Below the pieces are notes generated by a model that worked only from the letters and a program-made list of their open reading frames with translations, ran no database searches and was not told where the DNA came from. From assembly GCA_035222895.1 (NCBI GenBank), contig JAVYIG010000173.1:248001-312000 (forward strand): 64,000 nt of DNA, given 5' to 3'. The stretch's first letter is position 1; every line of letters starts with the position of its first letter. Positions 11,700 to 24,789 of this stretch are shown here, one piece after another. The stretch comes from Strongylocentrotus droebachiensis (taxonomy: Eukaryota > Echinodermata > Echinoidea > Camarodonta > Strongylocentrotidae). Position numbers and translations under genes: made by a program.

Positions 11700-12437
11700 G
11701 CTTATAGATTAAATGCAAGGAATAGCTTAGGCCCATTTACACAGCAAAAACATTATTTTGAAAAATCGTCGATATTGGGGGAATGCCATTTACACTACTT
11801 CCGAAGTTTGCTCATTCCGATTTTGGGGGAAGAGTATAAATGTACATGCCTCTTGTCGGTGCCCTGCATGTGTTAACACGAGAGCGAGGAGAGTCACGTG
11901 AGCAAAAACCGGTATCGTAGCGAAGCTTGCGTTTACACTGCGAGACTACCGGCGAAACACCGGAATGGAAGAAAATTCGAAGATTTTTTGGTTGAAATGT
12001 AAATCAAGTTATTGCATCTATTGCGTCCTTGCATTGTTCTCGTAGATATAACATGCCTCGTCAATATATTTCGCTTTATACTGCCTAGCAGTCAGTAGTG
12101 AATCTCATGCCTGCAATTTTGACAAATCTGCGGCCTAGAATCTTGAGACGCGGTCTGTCATTATTTTTATACTAGCAGGACAACACCGTAAAATGGGTCG
12201 CACCATTCGGAATTTTAGTATAAGAGATGCATTTCCTTTTGTTTAACCGTCATGGTGAAAAACTGCATTTATTGTCTGTAATTTGCATCGATCAATATAA
12301 ATCAGCCACAATTTGAGTTTCATCCGGAAATAACAACTCGAAACCAGTGTAAATAAGCATCTAAATCCGACTTTGTTATTGATTGATAAAATTGTCAGTG
12401 ATGTATTTAAATGGGTAGATTTGATAAGTATATAAAC

Positions 12438-12474
<37 letters not shown>

Positions 12475-15400
12475 GGGAGACGGAATTCATGGGACAGACA
12501 GACTGAAGATGGAGATGGAGGGAGAAAGAATCGGACGTAAATATTGGAGGTAGGGATAAAAATATCGCTCCTACGGAGTAAAAATATGAAAGAGACTTAA
12601 AAGAATATGACCAGTGTACAAACGAAAATAGAGACTGACAACGAACGATAAGACAGAATATACAAAATAAGAACAAAATATATATAATGTGATGAACGAG
12701 GGGAGGGGGCTGGGAAGGAAGGGCAGGAGGATTGCAATGTTCACCCTTGACAGTCATTCTCGTATTCTTAATTCAAATAAATTGTAAGTCATGAAGTCAT
12801 CCGTGTTGATGGGGATGTGGTGTAAGCACGTCCATCTTACTTATTTACATCCAAGAACAGTTTTTAAAAAAATCATTACTTGGGGTGTGGCGTCAGATTT
12901 AATGCTTGGAGGGGCGGACCAACCGAACAAGCAGGATTGAGTCACCTTTGCAGACAAAACGTGTTCCTTTAGAATGATGACTGTGCTAAGAACATCAATG
13001 ATTAGTAAATATATTTATAATTAGTGTTTGGCTCCCTCCCCCCTCCTCCCCCAAATTAGCTACATCAATGGGATGAACCAATATAAGGCCAGTAGGTTGA
13101 ACTGTATACATTCGAGCCACTGATAGCCCTGTACGGCATGAATGAAATTCTACCATTATGATAAGGACAAATTAACATATTTTGTTACAAAGTCAATCTT
13201 TTAAAAACCAGAATAATGATACAGGAAAAAAAACGGACATTTCATTTTTGTTTCTCTCGTTTAATAACTTACTTCGCATCTAGTGACGGTCAATTCAGTT
13301 GGTGCTGGATATGTCAACCTCACTGGCACTCTATCACAATGTGCCAATGGAAATAGGTAAATTGCTTTGTAAAGATATTATATGCAAAGCAGGGAAAACG
13401 GTAATGGTTAGGGGTGTATGGCAGAAAAGAAGTCGATGGAATGGAAGAGGAGATTGGCCTGTAGCGTGTAGGAGAAGTCTTCGACTAATCAAATCACTGT
13501 CATGACGTTACACCCAGGGCGAAGCGATACATCACCATCAATTTACAGGCATCACCGGGTAACAGGTCATGTCGTTAGTGGGCGTAGAGAGCTGGAAAAT
13601 GGGGTTAAGGGGCTTGGGGTCGGTTGGTTCCTAGGAGCAGAGCAAAGCCCCCGTTAGCTATTGTCTTTCACGCCCATCACTAGGAGCGTGGCATTGTTTC
13701 ATTACTTCTTCTTTTGACTACTTTTCAGTAGACAATAGACAACTATTGTCAAGGTTTATCAGTAGTTTTATTCGTGGGAGAGTTACATAGAAATATCAAT
13801 CATTTTTTTTACAAATACATAATTTGTTCGGATTAGATCATTGCACCAACATCCTTCATTCTTCATTTAAGATTACGCTTCAATCCATGTTTAATCTTAC
13901 CCTACCCTTTAAAAGGGCTTTTGAGTCGAATGTGTTTTGTAGATGAAGGTATGAAACTCCAGTCCTCTTCTGGCGTTTTCATGTTTTTTACAAATTATTG
14001 TCTGATACTTCAACCATGTTTTGTTTCTTCTTCAATTTCCTTCCCTTCACACATTAAAATAAATGATCTCACATGCTCGGCTTGCCCGTGTCCCTTTAAT
14101 GGTTGATATATTAACGGTATGCGACTTGATGTCTCAACTTCGCGATGGATCTATTTACCAAGCTGTATCCATCCAACGCACACTCTCACTGGGGATTGCA
14201 AAAAAACATTATCAAAGCTGGGAGATAGATCCCATGAACAAACTCTTTAATTAAATCCCGCCTGATGTGAGCAACTTGACACTAATTAGTCTCAACCAGG
14301 TTATGCTTTATCGCTCTCGTTTGTCAGTGCTGGAAGAAGAAGTAGAAGTACAATGAAGGAAGAGAAAGAAATCACGAAATCGGATGAACTCCAATCAGCG
14401 AACAAGGTGAGGGGTGACGCTAGAGGGTAGAGAGGGGTAGGGGGAAAAGGAATTAAAGCTAGTGGTCAACGGCTCGTCGTAACATAAATTAATAATAATA
14501 ATAATACTCAGTTTTGATATAGCGCTTATTACAATCACTATGCGCCTATTACAATCACTATGCGCTTCCAAACTTGGAGATTATTACCCCGGCTTTAGCT
14601 GTGCTGCCATTTCGGCCTGGGTTGAGATGCATAATTATGTTTCTATCGTTTATTCTGGAAATATTATTTAACACCGGCAGAATTAGTGAATGTTATTGTA
14701 GGCATAATTATATCACTCAAAATGCAGTTCGAAATATTGTTTTTTTTTTTAATCGTTGCGAGCGAGCGCCATATAAATGCAGGTAAAGCCAGTGTAATCT
14801 GGTAATACTTGAGTGATATGAGCACATACTCCCGTGAAAAGAAACTGTACAAATCCAATACCATTTATGTAAACGGAAAAGTCCATCGAGAGAAAAAAAT
14901 TATAAGATAAAATTGACATTGATTGTAAGAGAAGGTCATTGCTGAAGTGCTTTCTGAGGCACATCTGCATGGATTCATGCAACTATTACTCGAATCAGTG
15001 AAATTTTGGTCACAGAATGAAAAGAACACAATCGCTCGAAGCAGAAGGCAATCAATATTATGTTCATCAAGAAAACTTAGGGTAATATCATTCATAAGAA
15101 ATGTTTTGGAATATAGAAATATATTGTGTATTTTTCACATCATAACATCGTCAGCACATGGGTTTCTTTACATATTTATTTTATTCTATTACTTCTCTTG
15201 AAGGATTGTCCATGTTGTATTATACGTCAGGTCAAATTGAAACTTGCTGCCAAAATCAACTTTCATCCACACATTCTAAGTATACTGCCATTGTCAAACA
15301 AAAAATTGTTTCATCCACACTTGATACTTCATTAGTATCCTGGAATGTGAAGTTTGGAACTATATAAGGAACTGTACCGATATGGTGTCATCATTTACAC

Positions 15401-18400
15401 AGAATATTAAAACATTGCTAATTGATTTTATCTCAAATTAAGACCAAAACGAAAAAAAAACATGTCAGGATTATGTCGACATCGCACATTGAAACAATTA
15501 ATATCAGGTCCTCTACTTAAATCAACTGACTTATATAACCCTTGGTCCAATCTAGTATTGGCCAGGTGTTGGTCTTTTCGGTGTGGCTGTGGTATATTTA
15601 TGTGCAAACATCATGCAAATGGTAAGGAGACAAGAGCAAGTGGTGTAAGTCACATATGTTTATAGTTTATACCCCCGTAGACTCAGGGGCGCGATCGTAA
15701 TTGATTTCTTGATTGTGCAGCCATTCCTCATGGACAGATCAGTGAAGAGTTGAAGACATGTGTTGAGGAAGGAGATAATGAAGAAGAAGAATAAGAAGGA
15801 ATAGAAGAAGATGGATAAAGAGAGGGGAATAGGAAGAAGAAGAAGAAGAAGACCAGGTGCAGGTTTTTTTTTAATGAGGCTTTGCATAAGTTTTACTGGA
15901 TTCCATGACAACAACATGTATTAATTGTTTTATATAATTATAAATAGTTCCATTTAACATCCATAACGTAGGTAAAGCTGGTATTTGCACTCAGAATCAT
16001 CATCTTTGTTCCATTCAGATGGTCATGAGCTTTTTATAAGTTACTAATGGTACCACCATCTTCATTATAATCCACACAAAGAACACTGCATCTATATACG
16101 GTCGTGGATGGAGTTTCGTACTGTCATTGATTGACGCAATGGGGTTGCATTTAGGATGAAGAAGTATGAAGTAATCATCAATTCTGGTTAAAAGCAATAT
16201 TTCTTCCGACATGTCTGAAACAAATTGTCACTCAGTTGAGTACGTGGGTCCCATTTGCATGTTGTACTGCATGGAGAGAAGTGATAATTCAGTGCCATGT
16301 CTCTCATTAGCCTCTAGCCTCTAGCTGACAGGGAGTTGGCGCTATTTAGCCAAAGAGCAGTATTTCTTCTGGTATTGTACTCTGATTTCATTCCATGCAC
16401 GGTCCTGATTAAAATCAGAAAAAAATATGATACTGTTTTAACTTTCTACAGGTGAGAGTGTTTACAACTCGTATTCAGTTGGTGGGTAAGAAAGTATACG
16501 GGTTCGTTGTATTAATAATATGTCCCAACATTGACGTTTGAATCTGTTATTCCTTAAAAATAGATGCGTAGTACACAATATTGACAATTTTCAAAAAAAA
16601 ATGAACAAGCAAGGCTAATTTCTGTGGTGATGGATCTAGTATTTCATCTAAAAGAAGTTTAAAATGTTACGAAAATCTTACATTTCTATATCCTTTCTTT
16701 TTATATTCATATGTAGCATCACATAATCAGAAAGAAGATATATGATACTTTAATATTACCACATAATATGTTATTTTTCTTTAAATATTTCTGATACACG
16801 TGATATGAACCCATCTATTCGAGGTATATTATTGGGATCAACGTGTTCTTTTAGTACAGAAACTATTCATTTCCAATCCATTCCTTAGCTCTTACGAGTT
16901 TCTTTCTTCCTTATTTCTTCTTCTTTCTTAGTGTATTTCCATATTAAAAGCGTGTATACATTCCAAAAAAACTCTGTATCAGGAAAGCATAATGTTAAGA
17001 TTGCGTTGGCGTCGTTACCTGTCAAGGGATTAAAAACTATCTCGATGAAAGAAAAAAAAGGTACCATTTCATCCTTACCAATATTATTCATGAGGTAATT
17101 TCGCGACTTTAGCTTGGTTCTATAATACTCTCCCACTGACTTTAGAGATTAAAGTGGCCAAAAAGCAGATTAAAGCTTTTAGCTATACTATCCGGACTAT
17201 ACGAAGGTTCAGTGAGGTATCTTCAACGAATATTAATGAACAAATCTTACACAAATGGAATATTGAGCAGCAATATTTCTATATATTCAATTCTTAAAAG
17301 TCTTGTTTGGGTTATTTTGATGGAAATGGGTATTTTGTGGAACATTTCAAAACACTTTCAGTGGTGGGTGGCAAACCTTTCAATTTGTAATCGTTTTCGC
17401 TCTTGTGTGTAAGCTTTTAGATATACTACTGCTATAGCGTGGGTAATACATCAGCATTTATATATTAGACCCAATAGTCTTCTGAGAATCATAACACAAG
17501 ACATCGCATCTAAGGCTAAGAATGTATGGTAAACACCACTCTTCGCAAACCTTAATCTCACTTTCACTGATGTAAAGGCAGGGGGAAATGGAAGGGATTG
17601 TGGATACTAAAGGCGATATAATTCTTTGTAAAAGCACTACATTTGCATCTAAAGAAACGAAAATCAGAAGAACTGCATTTAAACTAATTTAGATTGCTTC
17701 CCATATGATTTCAAAGAAAAGAAAAGAAAATACAAGGAAGATATAGTTTAATATATACCAAGAAAAGTTTTTGTTTTAAGTAGGCGATATCTAAGCAGTT
17801 TCATAATTTTGCTTCGTTAAAAGTATACTAGAAAAGGACTGTAATATTCCAAACTTTGATCATTAAGATTTCGCTTGTTTAAATATGCTATTCAACAAAT
17901 TTCAAGTGATATACTGTTCTGTTATGTAACCCCCATCTTTGACGAAATTCGCAAATATAAACCCCCAGCAAGATGCAAATGCATTTTTTTACAAGCGTTA
18001 TAGCACTTGACTCTTTCTCCATGAATAACGATGTTGGTTTCGCTTTTTTGTCCTTCCTTTTTTTTTTTTTTTCCTTTTTTTTTCGCTTGCTTTTTTTTAA
18101 CTTCAAGAGTTCTTTTCACATGTTACAAATAATAATTGATATACAATACATTACTATGTGAAAATTGACCACCTGGATCTGTATGGTGTTTAGCTTGACA
18201 CTCATTTCGATCAAATTTCGTCTTGACGGCACGGGTGTAACCAATTAAGATGCGGAAGTAGTAGATTTTCAAAGTTCATATAACAAGACCAAGTTGGACA
18301 ATGCGACTCTTCCACTTTCCCAAAGAACACTGGAATATACTATACTTTAAATATTAAGCACAGTTTGCGGCCATTAGAGTCACAGGCAGCCCACAGCCCG

Positions 18401-21400
18401 TAGATGGACACAGGTGGATTACAGTTACATTATTCACGTAATCCTTTCGGCAGGACTAAGCTGTTAAAAGCCGTATCATCAGTAGTGGAGAAACTGACAG
18501 CTAATGGCAACGTAATGCAAAATTTAAAACTTGAGACGAATTATTGAAGGAAAAGATGGTTTTACTTGCCTTCCCCAGATTAAAGATCTATGCTAGCTTT
18601 AGCGGTTCTTGAAAGTATTCAGAAGAAAAAAATAAGGAGTAACGTTTCTGCTTAGGAATGAAGGATTCCATTTTGGGGGTCCTGTTATCATCCACAGCCA
18701 GAAGGGAAAACAAATGATGTAGGTGATGGCAAACATATTATTTACTGTCCTTCCCAACTGCTAATGATTTTTAAGTAGAAATGTAATTGTTATCGTCGTT
18801 AGATATAACTAATTTGCCGTATTCCTGATTGCAGAATCTTGTCAGAATGGTGGCTTCTTACCATTGTGGCATTAAGCATCATCATTCGTATTTATTGTGC
18901 AAAAAAAGGAGGAAAGGCCATTTTTAGAAGAATTTCTCGGAATCCTTGATCTCATCAAGATTCCCAGCTGACCACTCAAGGGTATTCTTTCCATTCTAAG
19001 GTCAGATATGCCACCTACAATAACACGAAGTGACCTTCAATTGAGTTAAGATGTAGGAGTTCTGGAGTGATGGACAAAGGGAATCTGGTCCGTTGACTTG
19101 GACGTCACTTTACTGGACAACACTTTAGGACCAGTTGGAGCAGCTGTGAATTCATTACCTGACTCTTAGATGAAAAGTAGATTGATTGCTTCCAGGGGCA
19201 TCAGTGACTCCTAAGTCTGTCCTAGGTTGGAGCTTTGAGGTTGTTACCTCGCCCATGGTAATTAATGGATTATTAAACGTGTACTGCACTGCTGCGCTGT
19301 ATTGAACTGCAATTGTGATTGCCTCCTCCAAAAAGTGAATCACCGAATGTACATGTTCTCTTTTTTTACCAAAAGTATAACCTTTCAAACCCAAACTATT
19401 GCTTTACGGAAAAATTCCACGTGTTATATTTTCTAAAATGGTGAAATACGTAGGAATTTGACTCAGGAACAGCATCAATTTTTAGTTTGATACGTTCATA
19501 TCTACCATTTATGACATATTGAAGGTTTTTTATACACTCCTTGGATTTTTTAATCTTTGGGGGGTGTTTGTGAAAAATCACATGATTATAGGTTATGCAT
19601 AAATAGGTATCAATCATTCATGTGGTTTTTTCTTGATTTTAGAATAGTATTACAGTGTACAAGAATTGTGACATGTGACATGTATATGATATTTACATGT
19701 ATATGGATACCGTTATTTAGTCTTTAAAATTTCATTTTAAAGAAATATCTGTATTCTTCCTCTTCTTCTTAATTCTCTGTGTGTTATATTTTGATATCTC
19801 CAATAAACTATAGTAGCTCGTTACTTCCGTACAATTAGTAAGAGGCGTTGGTCATCTGGATTGCCCTAATTGTTAATTGTTAATTCCTTTGAGTTAGTAT
19901 CCATATGTAAGTATATTTCAATTATTGGTGTCGATGTTTTATGTAATCCATTCAATTGGACAAAGTGAAATTGCATTAAATATGCATACCTTGTATCTGT
20001 GTAAGAAAAAAGTCAATTCATTATTTCCCGTCGGGTTGTAATGCTTGCTTTTCTGTGACGTACTCATGCTTTAGTTTCATGCACTGTATCTTTACAAATC
20101 TGTCATCTAATCTGGCTGCTCCATTACTTGCTTACAACGTGGCGATGAGCATACGTATGTTGCAATTATCAGAAGGGGAATCAATCAACACCGCCCCCCC
20201 CCCCCTCTTCTCTTCCAAACGCTGTGAATGGTGAAGATTGTTCCAGTAATTGGATGTGCTATGGGCTGTGCAAATTGAGTCTAGACCAAGGCAGAACTGA
20301 AATTGAATTTGTTTTCAGAAAAATGGGGACAAATCGAGGCAAAAGTGATCAACGAATGTGCCTCGCAGAATGAAAAAACTAGCACTATTGCTTACTAGGT
20401 GATGTCTCTCTTATCATTTGTATCCCTTGCTTCATCTTCATGAATAGGGGGAGTGGCAGCTACAGTAAGATATTGTGTAGACACAGCGGAGAGATTCAGG
20501 TTGGTTTTGTAAGCTTACGTCATCTGTTTACCCATTCAGTGTTATTATCAAATTTGTATTATTCACTTTATTTTTATGTGACATAACTTCTCGAAATTTG
20601 ATTTGAATTGATTTGAACTTGCAGTACGATTATAACCTAAAGCTATGGGCCCGATAGAAGTCCAACATGTCTGGTGATATAAGTTTTTAACGAAACAAAA
20701 ATTATGGAATGAAATCGTCACATGCAGATTTGTTGTCGTTGTTTATTTGTACGTCTATACTTTAACAATCAAAGACATCAGCAACAGTCTTTTCCACTTC
20801 ATCCCACTGTTTGGTGGGTGTGCACTCTTAGATTTACGTCTGTTGAAATATCAGTATACCTGCACACGTGGGCGCAAGTGGGAGGGGATGTAGACCTATG
20901 TGTGGGCATGGGTGTGAGAGCGAGCGAGCAAGAGAGAGAGAGAGAGAGGGAGAGAGAGAGAGAGAGGGGGTAGCGAGAGAGAGGGGGCGAGAGAGAGGGG
21001 GTGTAATATGTGGTTTCTAAGAGTTATTTTTGCTGGATTTTAGTCAATTCGTAATGTATACCCACTCTCACAACCAATTAAAAACCTTTATAACAAAAAA
21101 AAATAAGAAATGATCATGGGATAAAACAGACAAAAGTGAGATATCTACAATAGTTATTTTTGTGTGAGAAAAGCAATGCTCAAAACCTGATCCACACCAC
21201 CTGAAATGCTGGTAACTCCTTGCCTGAACCGAGGGAAGTTGATCTGTACAACAGCAACCGTTGAAAAAACCGGCTTACGAGCGAGGTTTAACTAATGGCT
21301 GTCTATAGTTGAGATAATAGTTCCATTTTAAAGGGCGATTCGACTTAATGACTCTAAATGATAGTGATCAATGTCAACAAAGTCTCCAGGATTTGAGAAG

Positions 21401-21781
21401 GGTAATAGATGATGGCACTTCTCCAAGAGATGTATCGTAGTTGGGCAAACACATAAAAGATCATTTAAGTATGTCATTTTCTCCTCTCCAAACGGACTAA
21501 AACAATGTTGACATGAAACGCATCTTCTATGATAATCAACAGCTGCATTTTAGACACCAGGCTCTGAAAACTTTACTGCAAAGGTACATGCCACGTTTTG
21601 GGCTGCGCCAAGATGATGATAATTATTGCTCGTTAAAACAACTGTTTATAATGTAAGTGTGACTGTATGTAGTTCTAATTAGCCAATTGCAAGGCAATTA
21701 TCTACAATTAATGAAGGATGCCTACTTTGCTAGTTCCACTTTAAGGGAATACATTTGAATGATTTTCTGATATCCCACCAC
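11700..21781 (+). other. Intergenic, microsatellites and minor repeats only
   Basis: 10 kb without a supported gene. Visible items: (GA)n at 12438-12480, a dispersed repeat at 14490-14660 (tatagcgcttattacaatca, with an internal 19-bp duplication), a GAA tract at 15780-15855, a poly-T tract at 18058-18080, a C tract near 20191-20205, and (GA)n at 20928-21000. Confidence 0.5.
20928..21001. repeat. (GA)n microsatellite
   Basis: About 70 bp of GA with GGGG interruptions. Confidence 0.9.
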
Positions 21782-22327
21782 TTAAAGGGAAAGTCCACCC
21801 CAAAAATAAGTTTGTTTCGATAGAGGCAGAATAATAAGAAAATCAGGTGAGTGAAAGTTTGAGCAAATTCTGAATGAAAATAAGAAAGTTATGAATTATT
21901 GAAGTTGTGATCAATCAAATACAAATTGGCAACTCTGTGACTTATTATACGAGCTCTGCTTCATTTGCTTTGTGCATAATATTCCATAAAATCATGTTTT
22001 CTTCGTTATTGATGACGGAATATATATTTGTTCCTTGCAGGGGGAGTATAGAAACATATTAAATTATTATATTTAGGGTGCATGTATGGTTGAAATTTTT
22101 CTTGAGGGAAAATGAAAAATTTAGATTTTTTTAGTACTAAGTAAATGGAAGTTGAGCTCGCATTTTACGTCATAGAGTTGCCAATTTGTGTTTGATTGAT
22201 CACAACTTAAAAAATCCTAACTTCCTTATTTTTAATCGGAATTTGCTCAAACTTTCACTGACTTGTTTCTCTCATTTTTCTACTCCTATTAAAACTAACT
22301 TAATTTCAGGGTGGACTTCCCCTTTAA
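21782..22327. mobile_element. TTAA-flanked MITE family 3, full copy
   Basis: 546 bp between TTAA sites. Ends AGGGAAAGTCCACCC and, inverted, AGGGGAAGTCCACCC. Long sub-terminal inverted repeats (aagtttgagcaaattctga with cggaatttgctcaaacttt; aaatacaaattggcaactct with agagttgccaatttgtg). No coding capacity; TTAA suggests a piggyBac-type helper. Confidence 0.75.
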
Positions 22328-22516
22328 GCCATATCGGAACAGGACGTATTCTCAAAATATAGGCTGAATTCCTTTCGATCTTAAATATATCAAAGAGTAT
22401 AATCAATTTAACAAAATTTGCTATCATAATAATATTGTGAATAAATGGATAGCGATTCGCGCTGTAAAACTATCTATGTAACCCTTTACTCTAGGCCCTT
22501 TAAAAGACGTGCCTTT

Positions 22517-24788
22517 CAGGCGCGGATCCAGGATTTTCCAATAGGGGGGGCCGGAAATTTGAAAATTGCGCAGACTGTTTTTTCAAGGTCATATTAGAAG
22601 CACCATACCAGTACAATTTTTGACAGTTTCATTGGGGGTGGGGGGGGGGGGGTGCTATAGCCTCTTGCCCGAAAAAGTAATTGTCTGGTTTCACAATTCG
22701 GCTAGTGAGCGAAGCGAGCGAGCAACAATTTGAGCATAATATTTGTTTGTGAGAGTGTTATTTATCACCAAAATAAACGAGAAAAGATATCAAAAACTCA
22801 TATTCGGGTAGCTCGCTCCCCCCCCCCCCCCCCCATTACGCGCAAAGCGCGGAAGCTTTGACCTTTCATTAATTATTAGAGAAAGAAGACGATTTGTTGT
22901 ACCATTCTCGATTCGTATTCCTTCTCTGAATTCAGTTTTCCCCCTCACACGCAAAGCGCGGAAGCTTTGACCTTTTATAGTTTAATGAAATTATTAGCGA
23001 AAGAATATGATTCGTTGTTCCATTCTCGACTCTTAATCCTTCTCTGGATTCAGTTTTCCCCGTCCCGAGCAAAGCGCAGAAGCTTAACGTTTCATTAAAT
23101 TATTAGAGAAAGAAGACTATTCGTTGTACCGTTCTCGACTCTTAATCCTTGTCTGAATTCAGTTTTTCCCCCCTCCGCGCAAAGCGCGGAAGCTCTGACG
23201 TTGCATTAAATTATTAGAGAAAGAAGACGATTCGTTGTACCGTTCTCGACTCTTAATCCTTGTCTGAATTTAGTTTTCCCCCTCCCGCGCGAAGCGCGGA
23301 AGCTCTGACGTTGCACTAAATTATTAGAGAAAGAAGACGATTCGTTGTAACATTCTCGACTCTTAATCCTTGTTTGAATGCAGTTTCCTCCCCCCCTCTC
23401 GCGCAAAGCGCGGAAGCTTTGACCTTTCATTAATTATTAGAGAAAGAAGACGATTCGTTGTTCCATTCTCGACTCTTAATCCTTGTCAGAATTCAGTTCC
23501 CCCCTCCTGCGCTTTGCGTGGAAGCTTAACGTTTCATTAAATTATTAGAGAAAGAAATTGATTAGTTGTACCGTCACCGACCCTTTATCCTAGTCTGAAT
23601 TAAGTCCCATCCTTCTCCCCCCTCTCGCGCGAATCGCGGAAGCTTTGACGTTTCATTAAATTATTAGAGAAAGACGACGATTCGTTGTACCGTTCTCGAC
23701 TCTTAATCCTTGTCTGAATTCAGTTCCCCCCTCCCATTACGCGCAAAGCGCGGAAGCTTTGACCTTTCATTAATTATTAGAAAGAAGACGATTTGTTGTA
23801 CCATTCTCGACTCGTATTCCTTGTCTGAATTCAGTTTTCCCCCTCCCGCGCAAAGCGCGGAAGCTTTGACGTTTCATTAAATTATTAGAGAAAGAAGACG
23901 ATTCGTTGTAACATTCTCGACTCTTAATCCTTCTTTGAATGCAGTCCCCCCCCCCCTCTCGCGCGAAGCGTGGAAGCTTTGCCCTTTCATTAATTATTAG
24001 AGAAAGAAGATTTGTTGTACCATTCTCGACTCTTATTACTTGACTGAATTCTGAATTCAGCCCCCCCCCCCCTCCCGCGCGAAGCACGGAAGCTTTAGCC
24101 TTTCATAGTTTATTGAATTTATTAGAGAAAGAAGATGATTCGTTGTTCCATTCTCGACTCTTAATCCTTATCAGAATTCGGTTTCCCCCTCGGAAGCTTA
24201 ATGTTTCATTAAATTATTAGAGAAAGAAATTGATTCGTTGTACCATCATCGACTCATTATCCTAGTCTGAATTGAGTCCCATCCCCCTCCCCCCCCCCCC
24301 TCTCGCGCGAAGCGCTTAAGCTTTGACGTTTCATTACATTATTAGAGAAAGACGACGATTCGTTCTGAATTCGATCTGAATTCAGTTTTTCCCCTCCCGC
24401 GCAAAGCGCGGAAGCTTTGACCGTTTATAGTTTAATGAAATTATTAGAGAAAGAAGATGATTCGTTGTTCCATTCTCGACTCTTAATCCTTCTCTGAATT
24501 CAGTTTTCCCCCTCCCGCGCGAAGCGCGGAAACGTTGATGTTTCATTAAATTATTAGATAAAGAAGATGATTCGTTTTACCATTCTCGACTCCCAATCCT
24601 TGTCAGAATTCAGTTGCCCCCTCCCGAGCGATGCGCGGAAGCTTTGACATTTCATTAAATTATTAGAGAAAGAAGACGATTCGTTGTACCGTTCTCGACT
24701 TGTCAGAATTTTCAAAAATGTTTCTTTGTCTGCTCCTTTTTCGTCCTATGTCCTCTTACTGCCCCTACCGCCCCTGGCTACGCGCCTG
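22517..24788. mobile_element. 2.3-kb inverted-repeat element containing a satellite array
   Basis: Left end CAGGCGCGGATCCAGG and right end GGCTACGCGCCTG form short terminal inverted repeats. CTTT lies on both sides as a possible target duplication. The left ~320 bp is unique, with gagcgaagcgagcgag, and the remainder is the tandem array. No transposase is seen. End-like sequences (ggatccaggattttcc) recur at 29815. Confidence 0.6.
22838..24710. repeat. ~112-bp satellite, about 17 tandem units
   Basis: Each unit has cgcgcaaagcgcggaagctt, a ttcattaaattattagagaa segment, gattcgttgtaccattctcg, and actcttaatccttgtctgaa followed by a C run. Unit starts (cggaagc) lie at intervals of about 95-120 bp. 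The GCGCAAAGCGC core is nearly self-complementary. Minus-strand frames across units are repeat artefacts. Confidence 0.9.
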
Positions 24789-24789
24789 C

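Noticed and set aside
22838-24710. CRISPR-like array
   Set aside because: The units are near-identical over their full length with no alternating short repeat and unique spacer. This is a eukaryotic satellite.
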